Below are positions 1 to 9,393 of a stretch of DNA of 64,000 nt, piece after piece. Positions within the stretch are counted from its first letter, which is position 1. Each line of letters starts with the position of its first letter. The position numbers were made by a program, and so were the translations under genes. Under the pieces are notes generated by a model that saw only the letters and a program-made list of their open reading frames with translations, had not been told where the DNA came from and did not search any database. The stretch is from WM-3-3 sp041660045 (lineage in GTDB: Bacteria > Pseudomonadota > Gammaproteobacteria > Methylococcales > Methylomonadaceae), in contig JBAZXA010000005.1 in NCBI GenBank assembly GCA_041660045.1, positions 124,001 through 188,000 on the forward strand. Direction: 5' to 3'.

Positions 1-666
1 GATGCTAATAAGGAACAAAGCTATTTCCTATATGCAATGGGTCAAAAGGCTTTATCGCGCACTTTATTCCCTATTGGCCACCTAGAAAAACCGTATATTC
101 GTGCACTGGCCAAAAAAGCGGGCTTCAAAAATCACAAGAAAAAAGACAGCACAGGCATTTGCTTTATCGGCGAACGCAAATTTAAAGATTTTTTACAACG
201 TTATTTACCCACTCAGCCTGGTGAAATACAGACCCCTGATGGCCAAGCTATAGGCCAACATCACGGCTTAATGTATTACACCTTAGGCCAACGCCAAGGT
301 TTAGGCATAGGTGGCGTAAAAGACGCACCTGATGAACCTTGGTATGTTTTAGAAAAAGACTTAAACAATAATGTGTTGATCGTTGGCCAAGGCCATGACC
401 ATACCTTGTTATTGCATAATGTTTTGGAAGCTGGCCAGTTAGATTGGTGCAACAATCAACCATTAGCAAAAAGCATCCGCTGTAGCGCAAAAACCCGCTA
501 TCGCCAGACCGACCAAAGCTGTTTGCTTGAACCGCTGGATAACGACCGCTGCAGAGCGACTTTTGACCAGCCGCAACGGGCTATCACGCCCGGTCAATCA
601 GTCGTTTTTTATGACGGCGACATCTGTCTAGGTGGCGGTATTATTGAATCTAAATGCAATGCATAA
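1..666 (+). CDS. mnmA: tRNA-uridine 2-sulfurtransferase MnmA, C-terminal part
   Basis: MnmA inserts the sulfur of 2-thiouridine at the wobble base (U34) of tRNA Lys, Glu and Gln. The frame is open from base 1, so the N-terminal PP-loop ATPase part lies outside the window; about 221 residues are visible. They include the conserved block KKDSTGICFIGERKF, which carries the catalytic persulfide Cys, and the C-terminal beta-barrel ending in PGQSVVFYDGDICLGGGII. The stop is 20 bp before purB, suggesting co-transcription. In E. coli hflD lies between mnmA and purB; it is absent here. Identity is secure from the motifs. Confidence 0.95.
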   Translation, partial: DANKEQSYFLYAMGQKALSRTLFPIGHLEKPYIRALAKKAGFKNHKKKDSTGICFIGERKFKDFLQRYLPTQPGEIQTPDGQAIGQHHGLMYYTLGQRQGLGIGGVKDAPDEPWYVLEKDLNNNVLIVGQGHDHTLLLHNVLEAGQLDWCNNQPLAKSIRCSAKTRYRQTDQSCLLEPLDNDRCRATFDQPQRAITPGQSVVFYDGDICLGGGIIESKCNA

Positions 667-686
667 CTTAACATCCAGGACATATC

Positions 687-2051
687 ATGACTAACTTTGC
701 CCTTACAGCCATTTCTCCTATCGACGGCCGCTATGCTGAAAAAGTGGATCAACTACGCCCGATATTTAGCGAATATGGCTTAATAAGGTTCCGTGTCCAA
801 GTAGAAATCCGCTGGCTACAAGCCTTAGCCGCCCACCCTCAGATCATAGAAGTTGCAACTTTAAGTGCGGCTGCTACGGAATTGTTAAATAACATCATTG
901 ATAATTTTTCAGAGGCTGATGCCCAGCGCGTTAAAGATATAGAAAAAACCACCAACCACGATGTCAAAGCGGTGGAATATTTACTCAAAGAAAAAGTTAG
1001 CGGTTGCCTCGAACTTGAAAAAATTAGTGAGTTTATTCATTTTGCCTGTACTTCTGAAGACATCAATAATCTTGCTTATGCCTTAATGTTAAAAGAAGGT
1101 CGCGGTATTATCCTTAGCCAAATTGAAGATTGCATCAAGGCTATTACAAAAATTGCCCAGGCTACTGCAAACCAGCCCATGCTTTCACGCACACATGGCC
1201 AATCTGCTAGCCCCACGACTACCGGGAAAGAATTTGCCAATATTGCTGCGCGCATGCAACGCCAACAACAACAATTACAAGCTGTGGCGATATTAGGTAA
1301 AATTAATGGCGCTGTCGGTAACTACAATGCCCATTGCATTGCTTATCCCGAAGTGGATTGGCCCAAATTTGCCCAAGACTTTGTTGAATCACTAGGCCTG
1401 CAATTTAACCCTTACACGATCCAAATTGAGCCGCATGATTATATCGCCGAATTTTTCCATGCCTTAACGCGCTTTAACACCATACTACTTGATTTTAACC
1501 GCGATATTTGGGGATACATATCCTTGGGCTATTTTAGGCAAAAAACCATAGCCGGCGAAATCGGCTCGTCTACCATGCCACACAAAGTTAACCCTATAGA
1601 CTTTGAAAACTCCGAGGGCAATTTAGGTCTAGCCAATGCTTTGTTTGGTTTTTTAGCCGAAAAACTACCGGTTTCGCGTTGGCAACGTGATTTAACAGAT
1701 TCTACTGTATTACGTAACATAGGCGTTGGCATCGCGCATACCAGTATTGCCATACAAGCCAGCCTGAAAGGCATTTCTAAATTAGAAATCAACAGCGACA
1801 TCATAGAAGCTGATTTAAATGCCAATTGGGAAGTGTTAGCTGAACCCATTCAAACTGTTATGCGCCGTTACGGTATTGAAAAACCCTACGAAAAATTAAA
1901 GGAGTTAACCCGTGGCCAACGCATTAACAGCACACAACTACATGAATTCATAAACACTTTAGATATTCCTAGTGCCGCCAAATCAGCTTTATTGGAGCTC
2001 ACTCCACGCGGTTACACTGGCTATGCAGAAAAGCTCGCGAACACCCTGTAA
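687..2051 (+). CDS. purB: Adenylosuccinate lyase
   Basis: This enzyme cleaves SAICAR to AICAR and adenylosuccinate to AMP, in two steps of purine synthesis in the cytoplasm. The 454 residues are close to the 456 of E. coli PurB. The fumarase/aspartase superfamily signature GSSTMPHKVNP is at residues 293-303, and the N-terminal ISPIDGRYAEKVDQLRPIFSEYG block is typical of the proteobacterial PurB type. The ATG is preceded by a CAGGAC-like ribosome site. It follows mnmA by 20 bp, as in an operon. Confidence 0.97.
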   Translation: MTNFALTAISPIDGRYAEKVDQLRPIFSEYGLIRFRVQVEIRWLQALAAHPQIIEVATLSAAATELLNNIIDNFSEADAQRVKDIEKTTNHDVKAVEYLLKEKVSGCLELEKISEFIHFACTSEDINNLAYALMLKEGRGIILSQIEDCIKAITKIAQATANQPMLSRTHGQSASPTTTGKEFANIAARMQRQQQQLQAVAILGKINGAVGNYNAHCIAYPEVDWPKFAQDFVESLGLQFNPYTIQIEPHDYIAEFFHALTRFNTILLDFNRDIWGYISLGYFRQKTIAGEIGSSTMPHKVNPIDFENSEGNLGLANALFGFLAEKLPVSRWQRDLTDSTVLRNIGVGIAHTSIAIQASLKGISKLEINSDIIEADLNANWEVLAEPIQTVMRRYGIEKPYEKLKELTRGQRINSTQLHEFINTLDIPSAAKSALLELTPRGYTGYAEKLANTL

Positions 2052-2178
2052 CACAAGTAAAGTCTGCAATGATGAAAACACCGCGCTATCTGTAATCGCG
2101 TAAAACTTCGTCCTTTAGCAGAGTGTGGTTAGCCTCGCGTTTGTATACAACATTATTAACTTGGGTAATTGACTCAAT

Positions 2179-4422
2179 ATGCTAAGCCAAAACGGCAGTA
2201 TTCTAATTTTTACTTTGTTAGCTTTATCAGGGTGTACCATGAATGAAGAAAACACAAACCAAACCATAGAAAGCAAAGTTGAGCAACTGCTAGTACAAAT
2301 GACTTTGGAAGAAAAAATTGGTCAAATGACACAAGTTGACTTTAGCGTTATTGGCCATCCAGAAACACCCAGTAATAGCAATCCTGTCGACCAGACTTTA
2401 CTCGAAAATGCCTTGATCAAACATCACATCGGCTCAATTCTCAATACGCCTTATACCCCTAAAAATAGGGCTCAAGCTATTAGCACTTGGCGCACCATGC
2501 TAGCCAGCATCCATGCAAGCACAGCTAAAACCCGCTTAAAAATACCGGTAATTTATGGCATAGACGCTATCCATGGCGCAAGCTATACACAAAACTCCAC
2601 CTTATTCCCTCAAGCCATCAATATGGCGGCCACCTTTAACCCTGAACTCGCTTTTCAGGAAGGTGAAATTACCGCGCGGGAAATTCGCGCATCAGGCTTA
2701 GATTGGAATTTTTCCACGGTCATGGACTTAGGCCGCCAACCTTTATGGCCTAGACTTTGGGAAACCTTTGGTGAAGACGTCCATTTGGCAAGCGTCATGG
2801 GGACAGCTTATATTAAGGGCCATCAAGGCGATAATTTGGCGGCCACCGATAAAGCCCCTACCTGCTTAAAACATTACCTGGGCTACAGCTTACCTTTTAA
2901 TGGCAAGGACCGGACACCCACCTGGATAGGCGAACGTATGCTGCGGGAGTATTTTTTACCTACTTTTGAAGCGGGTATTAAAGCGGGCACACCAACTATC
3001 ATGGTCAATTCATCCGAAGTGGACGGCATTCCAGGACACGCTAACTATCATTATCTGACTACTATATTACGTGGGGAATTAGGTTTTAAAGGCTTTACAG
3101 TATCGGATTGGGAAGATATAAAACGCCTATATAGCCGTGATAAATTAGCCGCCTCCCCTAAAGAAGCCGTAAAAATTGCGGTAATGGCTGGCGTCGATAT
3201 GAGTATGGTTCCTTTCGACTTTTCTTTTTACGAACTCTTACTTGAATTGGTAAAAGCGGGTGAAGTGCCAATATCAAGAATTGATGAAGCCGTTGGCAGA
3301 ATCCTGACTGTCAAATATCAGGCTGGCTTATTCGATGACAAGCCTATGTTGCCGGTGGAAGGTCATTTTGCAACCCCTGAAGCGACCGCGACCAACCTTC
3401 AAGCGGCCCATGAATCCATAGTGTTAGCCCAAAACAATGGCATATTACCCTTAAAAAAAGACGCCAACATACTCGTCACAGGCCCTACAGCCAACCTACT
3501 TAATGTTTTAAACGGCGGTTGGACCATCACCTGGCAAGGCGATGAAGAAAACTTGTACCCTGCTAATAAATTGACCTTTTTGGCAGCTCTCAAGCAAAAA
3601 TCACAAGGCAACATCACTTATGTCGGGGGCAATTCATTTGATGCCACCATCGATATCGAAAAAGCAGTTGCTAGCGCCCAAACCATGGATGTGATTATCT
3701 TATGTTTAGGCGAAAAGCCCTATACTGAAACCTTTGGTAACATTAGCTCGCTTAATCTGGATCAAAGCCAGGTTGCACTAGCCAAAGCTATGTTGGCTAC
3801 GGGCAAGCCCGTTATACTCATTACCTTTGGCGGCCGCCCACGCATAATTACCGAAATTGCAGAAAAATCTGCCGCCGTTATCTTAGGCTTTTTACCTGGT
3901 ATGGAAGGCGGGGTTGCCATGGCTGACATTGTTTATGGCGCTTACAATCCGAATGCTAAACTACCCATTACTTACCCTCGTGACAGCAATGACATCGTTT
4001 GGTATGACTACAAACCCATAGAATCATTTGAACTCAATCACTACCACCCGCTATACCCTTTCGGCCATGGTTTAAGTTACAGCCAATTTCAAACATCGGG
4101 TTTAAAAATAAGCAAAGATAAAGTGACAGCAGATGAAACTATCAACATACAGGTTAATGTCAAAAACATAGGCGCGCAAAAAGGCAAAGAAACCGTGTTA
4201 CTTTATCTTAATGATGTCGCGGCTAGCGTTACCCGCCCCAATAAGCAACTTAAAGCCTTTAAAAAAGTTGAATTAGAACCCGGCCAAGAACAAAACTTAA
4301 GCTTTACCTTAAGCCCGCAAGACTTGTCGTTTATTGGCGTAGACCTAAAACGCATCATTGAACCCGGTGAGTTTAAAATTATGATCGGTAACGAAACCGC
4401 CTCTTTTAATGTGATCAATTAA
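2179..4422 (+). CDS. GH3 beta-glucosidase / exo-beta-glucanase-like lipoprotein
   Basis: A glycoside hydrolase family 3 enzyme of 747 residues, expected to release glucose from beta-glucans or cello-oligosaccharides outside the cytoplasm. The N-terminus has a hydrophobic stretch ending in LSGC (Cys19), a lipobox, although no Lys or Arg precedes it, which is unusual. The nucleophile motif GFKGFTVSDW places the catalytic Asp at residue 310; GEKPYTET contains the likely acid/base Glu512. Both motifs resemble barley ExoI more than E. coli BglX, which has SDH. A fibronectin-III-like domain fills the C-terminus (about 650-740). An in-frame stop at 2170-2172 limits the start to this ATG or later ones, and this one gives the signal. 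Exact substrate is inferred. Confidence 0.88.
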   Translation: MLSQNGSILIFTLLALSGCTMNEENTNQTIESKVEQLLVQMTLEEKIGQMTQVDFSVIGHPETPSNSNPVDQTLLENALIKHHIGSILNTPYTPKNRAQAISTWRTMLASIHASTAKTRLKIPVIYGIDAIHGASYTQNSTLFPQAINMAATFNPELAFQEGEITAREIRASGLDWNFSTVMDLGRQPLWPRLWETFGEDVHLASVMGTAYIKGHQGDNLAATDKAPTCLKHYLGYSLPFNGKDRTPTWIGERMLREYFLPTFEAGIKAGTPTIMVNSSEVDGIPGHANYHYLTTILRGELGFKGFTVSDWEDIKRLYSRDKLAASPKEAVKIAVMAGVDMSMVPFDFSFYELLLELVKAGEVPISRIDEAVGRILTVKYQAGLFDDKPMLPVEGHFATPEATATNLQAAHESIVLAQNNGILPLKKDANILVTGPTANLLNVLNGGWTITWQGDEENLYPANKLTFLAALKQKSQGNITYVGGNSFDATIDIEKAVASAQTMDVIILCLGEKPYTETFGNISSLNLDQSQVALAKAMLATGKPVILITFGGRPRIITEIAEKSAAVILGFLPGMEGGVAMADIVYGAYNPNAKLPITYPRDSNDIVWYDYKPIESFELNHYHPLYPFGHGLSYSQFQTSGLKISKDKVTADETINIQVNVKNIGAQKGKETVLLYLNDVAASVTRPNKQLKAFKKVELEPGQEQNLSFTLSPQDLSFIGVDLKRIIEPGEFKIMIGNETASFNVIN

Positions 4423-4807
4423 CCAACTGGGCACACCGGGTTATTAAGCTTTAGCACTGCTATTTGTTGGCTTATAAGGCGGTGTGTTGGGAACACAGCA
4501 AAAGCATGCTAAATTTAACCGCTACAAGCCACATATCTAGCAACTTATTAGCTAAAACTGCCCTCAATAGTTAGCCAAAAAATACTTAAAATCACCTAAA
4601 TAGCCAATTTTTATTTCTTTATACGACCTCTTTCGTGTAATGTCTGGGGTGGTGAACGTAAATAAAAACTATCAACTATCCGTTCACTATCATAGCCCTA
4701 CGCCTCTAAAGCGTATTGATTTAGATACTAACTAACGTTTAACACGCTCAAGTTTTGTCTAGGCTTTCGGGCTGCTAGCTTTCCATTCTGCTTAAAGAGG
4801 AGTCAAT
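4423..4807. other. Intergenic stretch, no gene recognised
   Basis: These 385 bases separate the GH3 gene from the DyP-associated pair. I see no open frame of interest, no convincing terminator and no clean sigma-70 promoter. The last 20 bases carry a good ribosome binding site (AGAGGAG) for the next gene, so its promoter should lie in this AT-rich stretch. Confidence 0.5.
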
Positions 4808-6151
4808 ATGGAACAGAAACCAATGACCTTAGTGACAGAAATTCTGCCAGCCCGTCTGGAAGAACTACGAAACTATTTATTAACAATTGGCAACGATATA
4901 AAAGGCAACAATAGTATTCAATTTTCCGCCTATTCAAACCTGCATTACTGTTGTTTGATTATTATTGAGGATGAACATCCACCCGTTGGTTCAATTCCTG
5001 CAAAGCCCATTCTAGTTTTTGAGGCTAATATTGATGGGACAACGCAAGATTTTCTCAACGACTTATTTAGCAAAAACCCAGCGTTCATGCACAAAATCTA
5101 TGCTTGCTGCCTAGATTATTCAGATGATAGCCAAGTCTTATCCGCTAAATTGCAACAAACCGATCTTGGCGCCAACGCATTTTATATTGCCCACCCTGGA
5201 CAAACCCGCCAGATTATCGAATACCAAAGCAAACTACGCGCGACGATAGAAGACTTTATTGATGCCAACCGACCCGAGCTAATCAAGTTACAGCCTTCAG
5301 ATATAAAGCAAAAAATTTACGCCTATTTAACTAGTCAGGATGCTGAATTCGTAAACAAAAAACCGGCAGAGCCCGCATTCATCATCAAAAATGGTGCCCG
5401 TATCTTTGACGCTATCAAGCTATTGGCCCAGGTCATTGTTGTAGCCATAGTTTTTTCCGCATTGGGGTGGTTAGGTGGTGGTATGACACAAGTATTGGCC
5501 TTTGCCATTATCGGTCTAATCATTTTTTATCTGGCTGCCATCCGCTGGTTAGAATCCCATGATATCCAAGATGAACGCTTACACTGGGAGTCTAACTATA
5601 TTAAAGGCTTACAAGACGTTGAAGACAGGCAACCACAAAACCATCTAAGCAGTATCATTTATGTTAAACCTGGGAAAATCAGGCTATTCACCTTAAAACT
5701 AGTGCTATTTCTGATTAATGTGATTGCTAAACTGGTTGCTACGCAAGGAAATTTAAGCGGTATCGTCACCATTCATTTTGCCCGCTGGATAGTTTTGCCC
5801 GCTAAAACTAATGAACGCACGCGCTTATTATTTTTTAGCAATTACGATGGCAGTTGGGAGAACTATCTCGGTGAGTTTATTGACCATGCCAGCGTAGGCT
5901 TAACAGCCGTTTGGAGTAATACAGAATCAGGGACTAACCGTGGCTTTCCGGATACCCAGTGGTTAGCCTTAAAGGGTGGTGCCCGCGATGAGCAACGCTT
6001 TAAAGCATTCGCCAGAAACAGTCAACGGCGTGAACTCATATGGTACAGCGCTTACGCCGACCTCTCGGTAAAAAATATTGGCAACAACCAAAAAATTCAT
6101 GACGGTCTATTTTCTGATACAGAAATATCGTCTTGGCTAAAACGCTTATAA
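4808..6151 (+). CDS. Uncharacterised membrane protein paired with DyP peroxidase
   Basis: I cannot assign a named family. The 447-residue protein has a soluble N-terminal half (1-195), two adjacent membrane segments (about 200-245, including VIVVAIVFSALGWLGGG and LAFAIIGLIIFYLAAI) and a soluble C-terminal part with the distinctive blocks LLFFSNYDGSWENYLGEFID and ELIWYSAYADLSV. It has a strong ribosome site (AGAGGAG) and ends 16 bp before the DyP-type peroxidase gene, so the two are almost certainly one operon. The soluble parts look like alpha/beta folds, but I claim no function. The pairing suggests a partner, docking or electron-transfer role for the peroxidase (inference). Confidence 0.75.
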   Translation: MEQKPMTLVTEILPARLEELRNYLLTIGNDIKGNNSIQFSAYSNLHYCCLIIIEDEHPPVGSIPAKPILVFEANIDGTTQDFLNDLFSKNPAFMHKIYACCLDYSDDSQVLSAKLQQTDLGANAFYIAHPGQTRQIIEYQSKLRATIEDFIDANRPELIKLQPSDIKQKIYAYLTSQDAEFVNKKPAEPAFIIKNGARIFDAIKLLAQVIVVAIVFSALGWLGGGMTQVLAFAIIGLIIFYLAAIRWLESHDIQDERLHWESNYIKGLQDVEDRQPQNHLSSIIYVKPGKIRLFTLKLVLFLINVIAKLVATQGNLSGIVTIHFARWIVLPAKTNERTRLLFFSNYDGSWENYLGEFIDHASVGLTAVWSNTESGTNRGFPDTQWLALKGGARDEQRFKAFARNSQRRELIWYSAYADLSVKNIGNNQKIHDGLFSDTEISSWLKRL

Positions 6152-6167
6152 GCACTGGAGAATCATA

Positions 6168-7583
6168 ATGACGAATTTAGTTTTTGACGAAAACCAAATC
6201 AGGGATACCCAGGGCTTAGTGTTTAGTGGTTATGCTGCCATGCCGTTTTGTACTTATTACTTACTGCAGATTGAGGATGCAGAAAAAGCTAAACCTTGGC
6301 TCAAACAGCTAGCGAGTGAACGCATTACTTCTGGCGAACCTAATAGAGCATTGCGTGCCAATCAAAGTTATGCCCTCAATTTAGCCTTAAGCTATAAAGG
6401 CCTGGAAAAATTAACCCTCAACCCCAGTGCATTTGAGCAGGCTTTTCAAGAAGGCATGGACTCCGCAAGGCGCACAACCGTATTGGGCGACCAAGCCGAA
6501 AACCACCCCTCGACTTGGCAATGGGGTAATAGCCTTAAACCAGTCGATATTTTGTTAATGCTCTATTCCATAGACGAAGCTAGCCATCAACAACATCAGC
6601 AAAACGAGGAAGCCGCTTTTTTAGCCGCGGGTTTAAGCTTAGTGGTACCTAAGTTAGACACCAGTAATACCGGCACAACGGGCCGCTTTGCCAAAGAACA
6701 TTTTGGTTTTGCTGATGGTGTTTCCAACCCTACCGTAGAAGGCTTCCCAAAAGACTCAAGCGCCTTGGCCAACGCCAATCCGCAAACACCACAAACGATA
6801 GCTACTGGAGAGTTTATCCTTGGCTACCCCAATGGTTATGATGGCAAAATTACTGACGTGCCCAATGCGGGTAGCTTAGCGGAAAAATTTGGCATTAACG
6901 GGTCTTATTTAGTGTTTCGACAACTGCAACAAGATGTTAAGGGGTTTTGGCGCTTTATCCATGAAGCGGCCGCCAGCCAAGAAATCGACCCTGAATATCT
7001 CGCGGCAAAATTTGTTGGCCGCTGGAAAAGTGGCGCCGTCGTCTTGCCAGATAGCCAACAAGATCCGGGGAATGCCAGTAACGACTTTGATTTTAGTGAT
7101 GACCTCGACGGCAAAGGCTGCCCCTTTGGCTCCCATATCCGCCGTGCCAATCCGCGTGGACAAGGCTTGGGGGTTGAGCTTGATGTGCAGGAAAATATTA
7201 AAACCTCACTTAAAGTGGCCAACCGCCACCGTATCTTAAGGCGCGGCAGAAGCTATGGAAATTTCCTTGAAAATCCATTAGCTGCTGATGATAAAGGTGA
7301 ACGTGGTTTATTTTTCATTTGCCTTAATGCCAATATTGAGCGCCAGTTTGAATTTGTACAACACAGCTGGATCAATAACAGCAAATTCAACGGCCTTTAT
7401 GATGAAGACGACCCACTCATAGGTACATACAGTGTCGATGACCCGGCTTACCAGCGTAATTTCACGTTGCAAGAGCAGCCCTTGCGCCAGCATATCTGTA
7501 ATTTCCAGCGTTTCGTCACCCTCCGCGGTGGCGGCTATTTTTTCTTGCCGGGCATAACCGCTTTGGCTATGCTAGGCGGATAA
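6168..7583 (+). CDS. DyP-type heme peroxidase (long form)
   Basis: Dye-decolorizing peroxidases use heme and hydrogen peroxide to oxidise bulky or poorly defined substrates. The family GXXDG motif is present as GFADG, giving the distal Asp183, and PFGSHIRRANPR supplies the proximal heme ligand His323 and the conserved arginines. At 471 residues it belongs with the longer (class C/D-like) members rather than the short encapsulin-loaded ones. No signal peptide or Tat motif is visible, so it is probably cytoplasmic. It follows the uncharacterised membrane protein by 16 bp with an agcactGGAGaatc ribosome site. Confidence 0.93.
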   Translation: MTNLVFDENQIRDTQGLVFSGYAAMPFCTYYLLQIEDAEKAKPWLKQLASERITSGEPNRALRANQSYALNLALSYKGLEKLTLNPSAFEQAFQEGMDSARRTTVLGDQAENHPSTWQWGNSLKPVDILLMLYSIDEASHQQHQQNEEAAFLAAGLSLVVPKLDTSNTGTTGRFAKEHFGFADGVSNPTVEGFPKDSSALANANPQTPQTIATGEFILGYPNGYDGKITDVPNAGSLAEKFGINGSYLVFRQLQQDVKGFWRFIHEAAASQEIDPEYLAAKFVGRWKSGAVVLPDSQQDPGNASNDFDFSDDLDGKGCPFGSHIRRANPRGQGLGVELDVQENIKTSLKVANRHRILRRGRSYGNFLENPLAADDKGERGLFFICLNANIERQFEFVQHSWINNSKFNGLYDEDDPLIGTYSVDDPAYQRNFTLQEQPLRQHICNFQRFVTLRGGGYFFLPGITALAMLGG

Positions 7584-7692
7584 AGCAATACGCAAACAGA
7601 TGCTTAAGGTGGATGAGTTTAAGTTTTCCACCTTAACGCACCTGCAAGCCCTCAATATTATCACCAAGCGCTACAACAGGATCTAAGCTTTT

Positions 7693-8397
7693 ATGTTCGA
7701 TGTATCCGCTGCCCCAACCATGCCATACAAAGGCATTATTTTTGACTTTAACGGTGTGTTACTCTGGGATGCACCATTGCATATCCAAGCTTGGCAGACC
7801 ACAGCTATGCAGTTGCGCAGCCAAAATTTCAGCGACGAAGAATTTGCCAACCATGTCCATGGCCGCACTAACGCCCATATTTTAGCTTACCTCACCGGAC
7901 GTGAGCTGGTCGGTGAAGAACTACTTAAACTTATCCAATATAAAGAATCAATGTACCGGGATTTATGCTTAAAAAATCCCGCTATGTTCAGCCTTTCACC
8001 TGGTGCCGAAGCATTACTTGATGCCATAACACTAGCTAACATACCTTGTACCATCGCCACTGCTTCAGAAAAAACCAACCTAGACTTTTTCGTGCAGCAT
8101 CTTAATCTAGCAAAGTGGTTTGATTTAACATCGATTGTTTATGACGATGGCAAACTTCCAGGTAAACCTGCACCTGATATGTATGCAAAAGCCGCAAGCA
8201 ATATCAATATAGCGCCGCAGCAATGTATCGTTATTGAAGACGCCATTTCGGGTTTTAAATCCGCCCATGCTGCCGGTATTGGGCATATTATTGGCCTAGG
8301 ACCTTCGATAACACATTCAAAACTAATGGCTAACTGTGGCGTATCGCGTGTTATTGAAAGCCTTGAAGAATTTCCCCGCGAACTTTTTTCTGCCTGA
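7693..8397 (+). CDS. HAD-superfamily phosphatase/phosphomutase-like protein
   Basis: The 234-residue protein looks like a beta-phosphoglucomutase/phosphatase-type haloacid dehalogenase hydrolase. Motif I reads FDFNGVLL: nucleophile Asp18 is present, but the second Asp (general acid/base, usually DxDG) is Asn20. Motif II (TASEKTN), motif III Lys (GKPAPDMY) and motif IV (VIEDAISGFKSAHAAG) are all recognisable, with an alpha-helical cap between motifs I and II. The D-to-N change may alter or lower phosphate hydrolysis. A second possible start is Met10. Nearby GH3 and sugar permease genes suggest a sugar phosphate substrate, which is inference. Confidence 0.82.
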   Translation: MFDVSAAPTMPYKGIIFDFNGVLLWDAPLHIQAWQTTAMQLRSQNFSDEEFANHVHGRTNAHILAYLTGRELVGEELLKLIQYKESMYRDLCLKNPAMFSLSPGAEALLDAITLANIPCTIATASEKTNLDFFVQHLNLAKWFDLTSIVYDDGKLPGKPAPDMYAKAASNINIAPQQCIVIEDAISGFKSAHAAGIGHIIGLGPSITHSKLMANCGVSRVIESLEEFPRELFSA

Positions 8398-8446
8398 CCA
8401 CTGCAATCATAAACTCACTGTAATCCATATTTCCTTAACTAAAATT

Positions 8447-9001
8447 ATGGCGCGCCAATATCCTAAAATTTCTTTAGCTTTAAAAAACTTTATCATGGCA
8501 CAAAAACTATTTTTTGTTGCCACTGCGAGCGCCGACGGACGCGTTAACATTTCTCCCAAAGGTATGGACTCACTACGCGTTTTAGAAAACAACCGGGTAC
8601 TTTGGTTAAATGTAACCGGTAGTGGCAACGAAACTGCCGCCCATGTTCAGGACAATCCGCGGATGACGTTAATGTTTGTAGCCTTAGAGGGTGACCCTAT
8701 GATTTTACGGCTTTATGGCCAAGCTAAAGCCATCCATATAAAAGACCCACAATGGCCGGATTTGTTAGCATTGTTCCCCTCAATTCCAGGCGCCAGACAA
8801 ATATTTGATGTCAGCATCGACTTAGTGCAGACTTCATGCGGTATGGCCGTGCCATTTTTTGATTATGTCAAAGAACGTGAGCAACTCAGCGATTGGGCGA
8901 ATCAAGCTGGAGAAGATGGCTTGAAAACGTATTGGCGGGAAAAAAACACCCAGAGTATTGATGGTAAGCCCACGCATATCATTGCTAAAAATATCAAATA
9001 A
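8447..9001 (+). CDS. Pyridoxamine 5'-phosphate oxidase-like flavin-binding protein
   Basis: This is an FMN-binding split-barrel protein of the PNPOx-like superfamily. The segment LFFVATASADGRVNISPKGM, followed by LWLNVTGSGNETAAHVQDNP, is typical of it. The frame could open at 8336, but that would overlap the HAD gene by 62 bp and add an unrelated N-terminal tail. ATG 8447 gives a 184-residue protein that begins at the domain, so I chose it. True PdxH biosynthetic activity is unlikely; a small redox role is more probable. Neighbours are a HAD enzyme and a GFA-family protein on the same strand. Confidence 0.8.
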   Translation: MARQYPKISLALKNFIMAQKLFFVATASADGRVNISPKGMDSLRVLENNRVLWLNVTGSGNETAAHVQDNPRMTLMFVALEGDPMILRLYGQAKAIHIKDPQWPDLLALFPSIPGARQIFDVSIDLVQTSCGMAVPFFDYVKEREQLSDWANQAGEDGLKTYWREKNTQSIDGKPTHIIAKNIK

Positions 9002-9024
9002 AGATCTTAGTAAGGGGCAAATAT

Positions 9025-9390
9025 ATGGTCACTAGAAAAGCCAGCTGCCATTGCGGCAGCGTAGAATTCGAAGTCGATTTGGATAATGCTTTTAACAATC
9101 TCCGTCGCTGTAACTGTTCCTTATGCCGGCGCAAAGGTGCCATTATCGCCAGTGTGCCGATTAACCGGCTAAGAGTAACTAAAGGTGCTGACAAGCTTAC
9201 CTTATATCAATGGAATACTTACACCGCTAAACATTATTTTTGCCAAGTTTGTGGCATATACACGCCTCACCAAAGACGCAGCAACCCTAATGAATTTGCT
9301 TTCAATATCGCTTGTATTGAAGGGGTAGACCCATTCAGCTATAGCAATGTCAGTATCGGCGATGGCGCTTCCCAATCACTCTTGGCTTAA
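9025..9390 (+). CDS. GFA/CENP-V family zinc protein
   Basis: This 121-residue protein has the zinc-binding pattern of the family first named glutathione-dependent formaldehyde-activating enzyme: Cys8-His-Cys10, Cys29-x-Cys31-xx-Cys34 and a later FCQVCG pair. Most members have no proven formaldehyde role, and that name should be treated with caution. The ATG is preceded by AAGGGG at good spacing. It ends only 3 bp before the sugar permease gene, so the two are likely co-transcribed. Confidence 0.85.
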   Translation: MVTRKASCHCGSVEFEVDLDNAFNNLRRCNCSLCRRKGAIIASVPINRLRVTKGADKLTLYQWNTYTAKHYFCQVCGIYTPHQRRSNPNEFAFNIACIEGVDPFSYSNVSIGDGASQSLLA

Positions 9391-9393
9391 ACA

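Noticed and set aside
8336..8446. N-terminal extension of the PNPOx-like protein
   Set aside because: It would overlap the HAD gene by 62 bp and does not resemble the family; ATG 8447 is better.
9025..9390. Formaldehyde detoxification role of the GFA protein
   Set aside because: The family name alone does not prove it; no formaldehyde pathway gene is nearby.
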